Shown here: positions 36,136 to 45,084 of the stretch, one piece after another | How the letters are laid out: each line of letters opens with the position of its first letter | How positions within the stretch are numbered: position 1 is the first letter of the stretch | DNA from: JASLEW01 sp035544875 | GTDB taxonomy: Bacteria; Acidobacteriota; Thermoanaerobaculia; Multivoradales; UBA5704 | Direction: 5' to 3' | Assembly (NCBI GenBank): GCA_035544875.1 | Contig: DASZZP010000038.1 | Location: 1 to 64,000 of the forward strand | Length of the DNA stretch: 64,000 nucleotides | The notes under the pieces: model-generated | Seen by the model: the letters and a program-made list of their open reading frames with translations, nothing else | Database searches by the model: none | What the model was told of the DNA's origin: nothing | Made by a program: the position numbers and the translations under genes

Positions 36136-37323
36136 ATGTACCGCCTGCTGTGCGTCATCGTCAAGGAGCTCCTGCAGCTGCGCCAGGACCGCAAGATCCT
36201 GGCTGCCATGGTCGTCGGCCCGCTCATTCAGCTCCTGGCGCTCGGCTACGCCGCCAACACCGACGTCAACCATGTCCCTACCCTGCTGGTCGACCAGGAC
36301 CACACGCCGGCCAGCCGCGCCCTCGCCGATCGCTTCACCGGCTCGGGCTACTTCGCCCTGGTGGCCGCCGCCGAGACCGCCGATCAGGTCGAGCCCTGGC
36401 TGGTTGGAGGCAGAGCCCAGGTCGCGCTGGTCATCCCGGCGCGCTACGGCGAGGAGGTGGCCGCCGGACGGACTCCCCGCATCCAGGTGATCGCCGACGG
36501 CAGCGACGCCAACTCGGCGGTCGTCGGACTGGGCTATGCCGCGAAGATCCTGTCGGACGTGGGTGCCGAGCTGGTGGGGGCCCGCTTGCGGCGCGCCGCC
36601 GTGGTACCCGGGGCGGCCGGCCGGGCGGGCGCCGGCGGCAGCAGTGGCGGCGCGGGCGCGGGCGGCGCAGGGTTCGAGCGCATCGCGCTCGACAGCCGCA
36701 TCTGGTACAACCCCGACCTGCGCAGCCGCTGGTTCTACGTGCCGGCGGTGCTGGCGATGGTGCTCCTGCTGGTCACCATGATCCTGCCCTCGATGGCCGT
36801 GGTGCGGGAGAAGGAGAACGGGACGCTCGAGCAGATCAGCGTCACGCCGTTGCGGCCGTGGCAGCTGATCGTCGGCAAGCTGCTGCCCTTCGTCCTGATC
36901 GGCCTCGTCGACCTGTTGCTCGTCGTGGCGCTCGCGCGCTGGGTCTTCGGGGTGCCGCTGCGCGGCTCGCTGGCGCTGCTCGTGCTGCTCACCCTGCTCT
37001 ACCTGCTGAGCACCCTCGCGCTCGGTCTCCTGGTGTCGACCATGGTCAGGAACCAGCAGCAGGCGATGATGTTCTCGGCCTTCGTTCTCATGGTGCCGAT
37101 GATCTATCTTTCGGGCCTCATCTTTCCCATCGAGAACATGCCGCACGCGATCCAGCTCGTCACCTACGCGGTGCCGGTGCGCTACTACGCCAACATCATC
37201 CGCGGCATCTTCCTCAGGGGCTCCGGCCTCAGCGCCCTCTGGCCCGACGCCCTCGCCCTGCTCGGCCTCGGCCTCGCCCTGCTCACCCTCGCCGCCCGCC
37301 GCGTCCGCAAGAGCCTCGACTAG
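36136..37323 (+). CDS. ABC-2 type exporter permease (second)
   Basis: A 395-residue paralogue of the preceding gene, equivalent to YbhR: helix at about residues 22-42, soluble domain with a Gly-rich low-complexity loop (about 155-180), then five helices. EKENGTLEQISVTPL is the coupling motif and SGLIFPIENMP the conserved re-entrant loop. Together the two permeases form the heterodimeric channel of the tripartite exporter; substrate unknown (relatives export drugs or lipophilic cations). It starts 15 bases after the previous stop. Confidence 0.9.
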   Translation: MYRLLCVIVKELLQLRQDRKILAAMVVGPLIQLLALGYAANTDVNHVPTLLVDQDHTPASRALADRFTGSGYFALVAAAETADQVEPWLVGGRAQVALVIPARYGEEVAAGRTPRIQVIADGSDANSAVVGLGYAAKILSDVGAELVGARLRRAAVVPGAAGRAGAGGSSGGAGAGGAGFERIALDSRIWYNPDLRSRWFYVPAVLAMVLLLVTMILPSMAVVREKENGTLEQISVTPLRPWQLIVGKLLPFVLIGLVDLLLVVALARWVFGVPLRGSLALLVLLTLLYLLSTLALGLLVSTMVRNQQQAMMFSAFVLMVPMIYLSGLIFPIENMPHAIQLVTYAVPVRYYANIIRGIFLRGSGLSALWPDALALLGLGLALLTLAARRVRKSLD

Positions 37324-37339
37324 CATTCCCAAACGGGCA

Positions 37340-39397
37340 ATGGAGACGACCGGCCTGATCGAGAGCGCGACGCCGCCGGCCGGAGCCGGCACGGCGGGCG
37401 GGCGGAACGGATCGGCAGCGCGCTCTCGGAGGGTGCGGGCGGGGCCGGCGCTGCCGGGGGCGATGGCGGCGGCAATTTACACGGCGGCAGCGCTCGTCTG
37501 CCTGCGGCCGATCTGGGAAACCTACTCCAACCACATCGCCCCCGACCCGGGCGATCCGGTCTTTTCGCTCTACCTCCTCAAGTGGGTCGTGCACCAGATC
37601 CGCAGCGGGTTCCCCAACCTCTGGGACGCCAACTGTTTCTTCCCCACGCGCGGCGTTCTCGCGCTCGCCGACCATGTCCTGGGACCGGCTTTCCAGATCG
37701 CCTGGATGCACAACGCCATCGCGGGCTACAACCTCCTCGTCTTCACCTCGTTCGTGCTCTGCGGCCTCGGCGTCTGGTGGGTGCTGCTGCGCGGCGGCTG
37801 CTCCTGGCCGGCCGCGCTGCTGGCGGGCGCGATGTACGCTTTTTCTCCCTTCCGCCTGGGCCACCTCAGCCACCTGCTAATGCTGTTGATGCAGTGGATC
37901 CCCCTCACCCTCTGGTCGTTCGACCGGCTGCTCGCCGAACGCACGGTCAAGCGGGCCGCGCTGTTCCTGCTCTTCTATGTCCTCCACCTCACCGGCGGCT
38001 GCTACCTCGCCTACATGATCCACCTTCCCTTGCTGCTCATCTTGCTCAGCCGCGCCGCCGCCCATCGCCGGCAGCTGCTGACGCCCGCCGCGCTGCGGGT
38101 CTTGCTGCCGGTCGCGGCGCTGGCGCTGGCGGCGGCGGTGGCGATCTTTCTGCCCTACGTGCGGACGACGCGGCGGCTCGACCTGGCACGCGACGAACGC
38201 GAGCAGATGAGCAACGGCGCGGCCCTGGCCAGCTACTTCAGCCCGGCGCCGGCGAACCTCTACTCCCTGCATGCGCCGCGGCAGCTCTTCGCACGCGGCG
38301 AGCTGGCGCGCTGGCAGCAGCCCTTCGTGCGCAGCGAGAACTCGCTGTTCGCGGGTTTCCTGCCCACTCTGCTTGCCGCCTGGGGTGCGGCTGCCTTCTG
38401 GCGGCGCCACCGGGCGCGCCCAGCCGCCCCGATCGCCGGCTGGCGGCGGCTGGCCCTTGCCGCCCTCGCGGCGGTCGCGATCGCAAGCTTCGCGCTCGGC
38501 GATCTCTACACCCTGGGCCTCGAAGAGGGCACTGCGCTCGAGAGCTGGTCGAAGCCGGAGCTCTTCACCCCTCTTGGTTGCCTGTTCCTGCTCGCGCTCG
38601 GTCTCTGGCTCGTCTTGCGGCGCCGCTTTGGCGGTGGCGGCGTGCTGCGCTGGGGTGACGTCGACCCGTGGGAAAGAGCGGTCGCCCTCTCCGGGCTGCT
38701 CTGCTTCCTGCTCTCGTTTCCGCTCGTCTACTGCCCGCTGATGCGCGTCTTGCCGGGGCTCTCCGGCATGCGCGCCCCGGCGCGCTTTGGCGCCTTCGTC
38801 TCGTTCACCGTGGTCTTCTTCGCGGCCCAGGCCATGGACGATCTGGCAGGCCGTCTGCGGGCGCGCTCGACGCGTCTCCGCTGGCCGGCGCTGGTCTGGG
38901 TCCTCACCGGCGCCGTGCTGGCCATCGAGCTGGCGCCGCGGCCGGTGCGCTGGGTCCGCCTGCTCACCGAAGAGGAGTTCCCCGACGTCTACGCCTGGAT
39001 CAAGGGGCGGCCGGAGATCCACGCCCTGATCGAGCTGCCGCTGCGCCCGAACTGGACCGAGACCTCCTACATGTACTACTCGACCCTGCACTGGAAACCG
39101 ATCGCCAACGGCTTTGGCAGCTTCATTCCCCGAAGCTACGACGAGCTCGCCAACCAGATCCGGATGCTGCCCGACCGCCAGGGTCTCGCCCTGCTGCGGC
39201 GCCTGGGCGTCTCGCACATCGTCGTCCACCTCGACGATCTGGCAGGCCGCGGCTCCGGCGCCGACCAGGCCGCGCCGCTGCTGCGCGACTGGGAGCGCGA
39301 GCTCGCGGGCACCGAGGTCGCTCTGGTCTTCGCCGACGACCCCGACCGCGTCTACCAGATCCTCCCTCCCTCGGCAGCGCAGCACAGCGGCCCTTAG
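37340..39397 (+). CDS. Large membrane protein, GT-C-like fold suspected
   Basis: A 685-residue protein with about eleven membrane segments up to residue 530, then a 150-residue soluble tail. A periplasmic loop after the first helix (YSNHIAPDPGDPVFSLYLLKW) carries acidic residues in the position where GT-C glycosyltransferases have the catalytic Asp. The tail (PRSYDELANQIRMLPD, GVSHIVVHLDDL) resembles those of YfhO/GT-C-like acidobacterial proteins. I infer polyprenyl-linked sugar transfer or lipid modification, at low certainty. It starts 16 bases after the exporter operon and may belong to it. Confidence 0.7.
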   Translation: METTGLIESATPPAGAGTAGGRNGSAARSRRVRAGPALPGAMAAAIYTAAALVCLRPIWETYSNHIAPDPGDPVFSLYLLKWVVHQIRSGFPNLWDANCFFPTRGVLALADHVLGPAFQIAWMHNAIAGYNLLVFTSFVLCGLGVWWVLLRGGCSWPAALLAGAMYAFSPFRLGHLSHLLMLLMQWIPLTLWSFDRLLAERTVKRAALFLLFYVLHLTGGCYLAYMIHLPLLLILLSRAAAHRRQLLTPAALRVLLPVAALALAAAVAIFLPYVRTTRRLDLARDEREQMSNGAALASYFSPAPANLYSLHAPRQLFARGELARWQQPFVRSENSLFAGFLPTLLAAWGAAAFWRRHRARPAAPIAGWRRLALAALAAVAIASFALGDLYTLGLEEGTALESWSKPELFTPLGCLFLLALGLWLVLRRRFGGGGVLRWGDVDPWERAVALSGLLCFLLSFPLVYCPLMRVLPGLSGMRAPARFGAFVSFTVVFFAAQAMDDLAGRLRARSTRLRWPALVWVLTGAVLAIELAPRPVRWVRLLTEEEFPDVYAWIKGRPEIHALIELPLRPNWTETSYMYYSTLHWKPIANGFGSFIPRSYDELANQIRMLPDRQGLALLRRLGVSHIVVHLDDLAGRGSGADQAAPLLRDWERELAGTEVALVFADDPDRVYQILPPSAAQHSGP

Positions 39398-39440
39398 ATT
39401 ACGAATCAGGCTAGCAGCATATCTATCAACGAGACACTGC

Positions 39441-39776
39441 TCAGCGCCTCTTCTTCTGGCGGGCGCGCAGCAGCGGCTGGACGGTGGCGGCGACCGCTTC
39501 GGCGAGGCGCTGGTGGCCGAGGTTGTTGGGATGGACCTCGTCGCTCTTGAGAGCGGGATCGAGGAGGATCTTGCGCAGGGCGTCGCGCACCACCGGCACG
39601 TGGTAGCGGCCGGCGAGGCGCGCGAAGATCTCGCCGCGGCGGCCGCCGAAGGGGCCTTCGACAGTAACCAGGACCGGGACCACGCGCGCCGCGAGCAGGC
39701 GGCGGACGATCGCCGAGAGCGCCTCTTCGGTCTGCTCGACCGGCACCTGGCGAAGGATGTCGCGGGACGCGGGGGC
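39441..39776 (-). pseudogene. 3' remnant of an SGNH/GDSL esterase (TesA-like)
   Basis: About 110 residues match the end of arylesterase/TesA proteins: DILRQVPVEQTEEALSAIV, then FARLAGRYHVPVV, and the last catalytic block DEVHPNNLGHQRLAEAV with Asp and His kept. The GDSL serine block and most of the protein are missing. At the truncation the normal GGND reads PASRD, so homology stops near 39776, shortly before the promoter of the gene at 39893. No in-frame ATG explains it as a full gene. It is most likely a deletion remnant; expression from an internal GTG (39746) is possible but would lack the nucleophile. Confidence 0.72.
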
Positions 39777-39892
39777 GCCTCCGATCGCCGGGGGCGCCGC
39801 GGGGCGCCGGCGTCCTCGAAGGTATACTCACAGCCGCCCGGCGGGCCGGCGGCTGGACCCCTCCGGCCGTTCGCCGCGACGAGGAGCGCGCG

Positions 39893-41035
39893 ATGACCGT
39901 GACCGCCACCGCCAGCCCCACCCCACCGCCCGACCTCGAAGCCTTCACCCATCACTGGCAAGACGAGGCGGAGGCCGCCTACCTCTACCGCCTGCTGGCC
40001 GCCGCGGAGCCCGACCCGCGCAAGCGCGACCTCTACGCCCGGCTCTCCAAGGTCGAGGAGCGCCACGTCCGCATCTGGTCCGACGTCCTCGAGCGCCACG
40101 GCAGGCCTCCCGGCCCCTTCCGGCCGGGCGCCCGGGCGCGGCTGATGGCGCTCATCGGCCGCCTGGTGGGCCCGCGGGTGCTGCTGCCCATGCTGGTGGC
40201 CGAAGAGGGGCGGGAGGTGCGCGCCTACCTCGACATGCACCGCGCCTCGGCGCCGGGCGCGGCTGGCCAGAACGAGGCGCTGCTGCTGGCCAAGGAGTCG
40301 GCCGAGCACGCCACCACCCTGGGCGAGATCAGCGGCCGCGGCGTCGAGCCGTGGCACCGCATCGGCTCGGGCGGCTTTCTGCGCAACGTGGTCTACGGCT
40401 TCAACGATGGACTGACCGCCAACTTCGGCCTGGTCGCCGGCGTGGTCGGCGCCACCGCCGCGGCGCAGCACCGCACGATCATCGTCGCCGGCGTCGCCGG
40501 ACTGATCGCCGACGCGCTGTCGATGGGAGCCAGCGGCTACCTCGCCGCCAAGAGCGAGCAAGAGGTGTACGCCCACGAGATCGCGATGGAGCGCGCCGAG
40601 GTCGAGCTGATGCCCGAGATCGAGCGCGACGAGCTGGCGCTGATCTACGAGCTCAAGGGCATCGAGCGCCAGGCGGCGTATCAGATGGCGACCGAGATCA
40701 TGGCCGATCCCAAGCGCATGCTCGACGAGCAGGTGCGCGAGGAGCTCAAGATCGGCGAGCAGTCGACCTCGCCGTTGCGCGAGGGATGGACCACCGGCGC
40801 CGCCACCGCGGTCGGCGCCCTGATCCCGGTGTTGCCGTTCCTACTCATCGGCGGCAGCGCCGCGCTGATGGCCTCCTTCACCGTCGCGATGCTCTCGCAC
40901 TTCCTGGTCGGCGCCGCCCGCTCGATCTTCACCGGGCGCGGCGCCTTCCGCTCGGGCCTCGACATGTTCGTGGTCGGCATGGGCGTCGCCGTGATCGGCT
41001 ACTTCGTCGGCGAGTGGATCGCGCGGCTGATCTAG
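39893..41035 (+). CDS. mbfA: MbfA-type membrane ferritin / VIT1-CCC1 iron exporter
   Basis: A 380-residue protein joining a ferritin-like (erythrin) domain (about residues 10-145) to a VIT1/CCC1 membrane domain (about 155-378). The N-terminal domain has the diiron-type Glu and ExxH pattern (DEAEAAYLYR, KVEERHVR, KESAEHATT). The membrane part shows GFNDGLTANFGLVAG and ADALSMGASGYLAAKSEQE, with the Glu-rich metal-binding loop MERAEVELMPEIERDE. The family exports iron across the inner membrane and gives iron and peroxide resistance in alphaproteobacteria. TATACT at 39823 may be the -10; GAGGAG at 39880-39885 is the ribosome site. Confidence 0.88.
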   Translation: MTVTATASPTPPPDLEAFTHHWQDEAEAAYLYRLLAAAEPDPRKRDLYARLSKVEERHVRIWSDVLERHGRPPGPFRPGARARLMALIGRLVGPRVLLPMLVAEEGREVRAYLDMHRASAPGAAGQNEALLLAKESAEHATTLGEISGRGVEPWHRIGSGGFLRNVVYGFNDGLTANFGLVAGVVGATAAAQHRTIIVAGVAGLIADALSMGASGYLAAKSEQEVYAHEIAMERAEVELMPEIERDELALIYELKGIERQAAYQMATEIMADPKRMLDEQVREELKIGEQSTSPLREGWTTGAATAVGALIPVLPFLLIGGSAALMASFTVAMLSHFLVGAARSIFTGRGAFRSGLDMFVVGMGVAVIGYFVGEWIARLI

Positions 41036-41063
41036 CGCCGCCCGCGGCGCGGGCCGAAGGCGA

Positions 41064-41069
41064 TATGCT
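41064..41069 (+). promoter_or_regulatory. Leaderless -10 box TATGCT of AidB-like gene
   Basis: TATGCT ends seven bases before the ATG at 41077, without any Shine-Dalgarno. It overlaps an earlier in-frame ATG at 41065, which argues for the downstream start. Confidence 0.45.
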
Positions 41070-41076
41070 GCCGCCG

Positions 41077-42813
41077 ATGTTGCCCGTCGAGAGAACGTCC
41101 GGACCCAAGTCTCATCGGGCGGCCGGGTCACCCGGCCTTCAGGAAGGTCGGGCGGCTGGGACTCAGGTGGCCTCGAACCAATCGCCGCCGCTCGAGGACG
41201 TCAACTTGCTGAGCAGCCATCGGGCGTTGCTCGAGGCGCTGCGCCGCGAGGGGGCGGCGTGGGCCGAGGAACGGGTGCTGGAGCTCGCCGCGCTCGCCGG
41301 GCGGCGCGAGACCATTGCCTGGGGGTTCCAGGCCAACGCCAACCCGCCCCAGCTCCGCTCCCGCGACCGCACCGGGCGGCGGATCGACGAGGTCGAGTTC
41401 CACCCCGCCTGGCATGCCTTGCTGGGGCTGGGCGTCGCCCACGGGCTGCACGCCCTGCCGTGGCGCGAGGCGCGTGCCGGGGCGCACGTGGCGCGCGCTG
41501 CCATGTTCTTCACCCTCGCCCAGGTGGAGGCCGGGGTGGGGTGCCCGCTGTCGATGACCTATTCGGCGGTGCCGGCTCTCGCGCTCGCGCCGGAGAGCGC
41601 CGCCGAATGGCTGCCGCGCCTCACCTCGACGGCCTACGACCCGCGGCCGCTGCCGGCGAGGGAGAAGACCGGGGCGCTGTGCGGCATGGCGATGACCGAG
41701 AAGCAGGGCGGCTCCGACGTCCGCGCCAACACCACCGCGGCGCGGCGGCTCGCGGGCGGCGGACCTGGAGCGGAATACGAGCTGACCGGCGAGAAGTGGT
41801 TCTGCTCGGCGCCGATGAGCGACCTGTTCCTGGTGCTCGCCCAGGCCCCCGGCGGGCTCTCTTGCTTCGCCGTGCCGCGCTTCACGCCGGACGGCGAGTG
41901 CAACGGCCTCTATCTGCAGCGCCTCAAGGACAAGCTCGGCAACCGCTCCAACGCCTCGAGCGAGCTGGCGCTCGATGCGGCCTGGGGGCGCCTGCTGGGC
42001 GAGGAGGGGCGCGGCGTGCAGACCATCTTGGAGATGGTCAATCACACTCGCCTCGACTGCTGCCTGGGATCGGCGGCGCTCATGCGCCAGGCGGTGGCAC
42101 AGGCAATCCATCACGCCCGCCACCGCCGCGCCTTCGGCCGCCGGCTCGTTGAGCAACCGCTGATGCTCAACGTGCTGGCCGATCTTGCCATCGAGTCCGA
42201 AGCGGCCACCGTGGCGGCGATGCGCCTCGCGCGCGCCTATGACGAGTCCCCCGGCGCCGCCGCCCTGCGCCGCCTGGCGACCCCGGTGCTCAAGTACTGG
42301 ATCTGCAAGCGGGCCGTCCAAGTGGTGGCCGAAGCGCTGGAGTGCCTGGGCGGTAATGGGTACGTCGAGGAGTGGGGGCTGGCCCGGCTATACCGCGAAA
42401 CGCCGCTCAACTCGATCTGGGAAGGCTCGGGCAACGTACAGTGCCTGGACGTTTTGCGCGCGATCGGGCGCAACCCCGACTCGCTCGGCGCTCTGCTCGC
42501 CGAGATCGTCCAGGCGCGCGGCGCCGACCGCCGGTTCGATGCCTGGGTGGCGCGCCTCGAGCACGAGCTGGCCCGGCCGGAGCTGCCTCCGGACGCCGAA
42601 TGGCGCGCCCGCCGCCTGGTCGAGGAGCTCGCCGTGGCGCTGCAGGCCTCGCTCCTGCTGCGCCACTCGCCGGCCGCGGTGGCCGACGCCTTCTGCGCCA
42701 CTCGACTCGGCGAGCGCGGCCTCACCTTCGGCACCTTACCGCCCGGCAGCGGCCTGGCTGCCCCGGCTGCGATCGCCGCGATCGTCGAACGGCACGACCC
42801 GGCGGTCGGCTGA
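41077..42813 (+). CDS. aidB: AidB-like acyl-CoA dehydrogenase family protein
   Basis: A 578-residue flavoprotein of the acyl-CoA dehydrogenase superfamily, of AidB length and plan: N-terminal helical domain, flavin-binding beta domain with MAMTEKQGGSDVRANTT (about 205-221) and GEKWFCSAPMSDLFLVLA, then the C-terminal helical domain with AFGRRLVEQPLMLNVLADL and CLGGNGYVEE. E. coli AidB (541 residues) is part of the adaptive response to alkylating agents and binds DNA; isovaleryl-CoA dehydrogenase activity is weak. The first 30 residues are disordered. Start chosen by the TATGCT box seven bases upstream; an ATG at 41065 is the alternative. Confidence 0.85.
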   Translation: MLPVERTSGPKSHRAAGSPGLQEGRAAGTQVASNQSPPLEDVNLLSSHRALLEALRREGAAWAEERVLELAALAGRRETIAWGFQANANPPQLRSRDRTGRRIDEVEFHPAWHALLGLGVAHGLHALPWREARAGAHVARAAMFFTLAQVEAGVGCPLSMTYSAVPALALAPESAAEWLPRLTSTAYDPRPLPAREKTGALCGMAMTEKQGGSDVRANTTAARRLAGGGPGAEYELTGEKWFCSAPMSDLFLVLAQAPGGLSCFAVPRFTPDGECNGLYLQRLKDKLGNRSNASSELALDAAWGRLLGEEGRGVQTILEMVNHTRLDCCLGSAALMRQAVAQAIHHARHRRAFGRRLVEQPLMLNVLADLAIESEAATVAAMRLARAYDESPGAAALRRLATPVLKYWICKRAVQVVAEALECLGGNGYVEEWGLARLYRETPLNSIWEGSGNVQCLDVLRAIGRNPDSLGALLAEIVQARGADRRFDAWVARLEHELARPELPPDAEWRARRLVEELAVALQASLLLRHSPAAVADAFCATRLGERGLTFGTLPPGSGLAAPAAIAAIVERHDPAVG

Positions 42814-42838
42814 CCCCTGTGACTCGGCCCCTCTGCCC

Positions 42839-45031
42839 ATGAAGACGAGACGGCGCGGCTGGGTCCTTGCCCTCGCCTGGCTGGCGCCGGCCACCGCTGC
42901 CGTGCCGCGACTCAACGCCGCTCCGGCGCCTGTCGCCCCGGCGAACGCCACGTCGGCGTACGCCGGCTCGCCTCCAGCGGGCCCACCGCCGCCAACCGGC
43001 CCGGCGCACGGCGGCCAACCGCCGGCCGCCAGGCCGCGCGCCGGCCAGGCACGCGTCTCCAAGCCTTCGGCCAGCCGGCTCGAGCTCGCCGGCAACCAGG
43101 CGTTCGTGCGGTTGCAGGCGCCGAGCTTCACCCGCGTGACGGCGCGGCAGCGAATGCTGGCCTACCACCTGGCTCAGGCGGCCATCCAGCTCGATCCGAT
43201 CTTCTACGATCAGATGGCGCCGTACGGGCTCAAGGCGAAACGCCTGCTTGGTGCGCTCGTCGAGCGTCCTGAACGGCTGCCCGAAGAGCTGCGCCAGCCG
43301 ATCCTCGACTACGCCAAGCTCTTCTTCGGCAACCACGGCAACCGCGATAGCTCGAGCGCCAGGAAGCTCCTGCCCGGTCTGACGTTCGAGCAGCTTGCCC
43401 GCGCCGCCGAGCAGGCCCGCGCCAAGGGCGCCAGGCTGGGCACCCCGGCGGCGCTCGCCGCTTTGCTCGCCGAGCTCCAGGCGCCGCTCTTCGATCCCGC
43501 CCGCGAGGCCGCGCTCGCCGATCCGCCTTCCGGAGGCCCCAGAAGCCTCCTCGCTGCTTTCGCCGACAACTTCTATCGTGGAGTGACGCTCGCCGACCTC
43601 AAGGGCTTCAGCGAGACGCATCCGCTCAACTCCCGTCTGGTCAAGCGCGGCGGCAAGCTGGTCGAGGAGGTCTGGCGCGCCGGCACTCCGGACGGCCAGG
43701 TTCCTGCCGGCCTGTACGCCGCCCAACTCGCCGCCGTCAACCGCGAGCTCGAAGAGGCCGCCCGCCTCGCCGAGCCCGAGCAGGCCGGCGTCATCCGTGC
43801 CCTGGAGCGCTTCTATCAGACGGGCGAGGCCAGGGACTGGAGCGACTTCAACCTTCTCTGGCTGGCCAGCGATCCCGCTGTCGATTTCATTTCCGGCTTC
43901 ATCGCCTGCCGCCGCGACGCCCGCGGCATCAAAGGCTCGGCGCAGATGCTGGTCGCGGTGACCGATCAGAAGCTCGATGCGCTGCTGAAGAAGCTCGCCG
44001 CCAACGCCGCCTACTTCGACAGCAAGGCCCCCTGGGACCCGCGCTTCAAGAGCGTGCCGCCGGCGATCCCGGCCGCCCCGGCCACCCCGATCGTCAAGGC
44101 GGTTGAAGCGGTCATCGCTAGCGGCGATTGGGAAGTCGGCGCCTTCGACGAGCAGCTGCCCAGCGAGCGCGAGATCCGCGAGCGCCACGGCAGCAAGAGC
44201 CTGCTGATCTCGTCGGCGGCGGCGGCGCTCGCCGCGGCGCGCGGCGCGCGGGAGGCCGAGGAGTTCTCCGCCAACGCCGGCGACGCGGAGCAATCCGAGC
44301 GCTATGGCGCGCTCGCCGAGTCGCTGCGCGCCGCCCTGCGCGAGGTAGTCGGCCGCGGCACCGGCAAGGCAGGGCCGGTGCACGACCCCGCGGCTTCGGC
44401 GCGCGAGGTCGACTCGACACTCGAGCTGGCGCGAGCCGAGCTCAGCGCCCTCTGGAGTATCAGCGATCCCAAGCTGGCGGAGCTCGGGGTCGCCGAGATC
44501 GCCGACCCTGCCAATCTCGGTAACCTCAGCAAGGTGGCGCACGAGCTCTATCGCCAGCTGGCCAGGCGCGGCCTCACCACCCTGGCTCGCTACCCAACCG
44601 GCACGACGGCGGACGAAGTCCACGACCGCGCCGAGCTCCTGGCAGTCCACTACCTGATCGCCGCGGGCGTTTTCGAGCGCCTGCAGCGCGATGGGCATCA
44701 GTACATCGCAGTCAAGGACTTCGAGCGGGCACATGCCACGGTCGGCACGCTGCTGGCCGAGATCGTGCGCATCCTCGCCGAGCACGATCTCGCCGCGGGC
44801 CGGGCGTTGATCGAAAAGTACGCCGCCCATTTCGATCCCGCGGTGCGCGACGACGTGGTGGCGCGCTACAGCAAGCTACAGTTTCCGGTTGCCTTTCATG
44901 GCATCTATCCCGACCTGATTCCGGTGACCGACCAGAGCGGGCAGATCATCGACGTCGAGCTCTCCCAGCCGCGCGATTTCTTGCAGCAGCAGCTCTACTT
45001 CGCGCGCCGCAACCGTACGCTGGGTTTCTGA
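42839..45031 (+). CDS. M49 (dipeptidyl-peptidase III)-like protein with altered zinc site
   Basis: A 730-residue secreted protein with a signal segment (residues 1-27), a Pro/Ala-rich linker and an M49-like region (about 85-725). Family features include the N-terminal ILDYAKLFFGNHGN-type block, GIKGSAQMLVAVTD in the middle, and the ending FHGIYPDLIPV. The zinc motif HExxGH reads HELYRQ (residues 568-573), so the second His is Gln; the third ligand region is DEVHDRAELLA (E593) at the right distance for bacterial M49 enzymes. The usual GFIExY reads GFIACR. It may be a non-catalytic or re-purposed peptidase homologue. It follows the AidB gene by 25 bases without a Shine-Dalgarno. Confidence 0.8.
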   Translation: MKTRRRGWVLALAWLAPATAAVPRLNAAPAPVAPANATSAYAGSPPAGPPPPTGPAHGGQPPAARPRAGQARVSKPSASRLELAGNQAFVRLQAPSFTRVTARQRMLAYHLAQAAIQLDPIFYDQMAPYGLKAKRLLGALVERPERLPEELRQPILDYAKLFFGNHGNRDSSSARKLLPGLTFEQLARAAEQARAKGARLGTPAALAALLAELQAPLFDPAREAALADPPSGGPRSLLAAFADNFYRGVTLADLKGFSETHPLNSRLVKRGGKLVEEVWRAGTPDGQVPAGLYAAQLAAVNRELEEAARLAEPEQAGVIRALERFYQTGEARDWSDFNLLWLASDPAVDFISGFIACRRDARGIKGSAQMLVAVTDQKLDALLKKLAANAAYFDSKAPWDPRFKSVPPAIPAAPATPIVKAVEAVIASGDWEVGAFDEQLPSEREIRERHGSKSLLISSAAAALAAARGAREAEEFSANAGDAEQSERYGALAESLRAALREVVGRGTGKAGPVHDPAASAREVDSTLELARAELSALWSISDPKLAELGVAEIADPANLGNLSKVAHELYRQLARRGLTTLARYPTGTTADEVHDRAELLAVHYLIAAGVFERLQRDGHQYIAVKDFERAHATVGTLLAEIVRILAEHDLAAGRALIEKYAAHFDPAVRDDVVARYSKLQFPVAFHGIYPDLIPVTDQSGQIIDVELSQPRDFLQQQLYFARRNRTLGF

Positions 45032-45084
45032 GCGTTCCCGCGGCCGACACCAGATCCGCCCCCATGCGAGGCAAGGACGAAACA

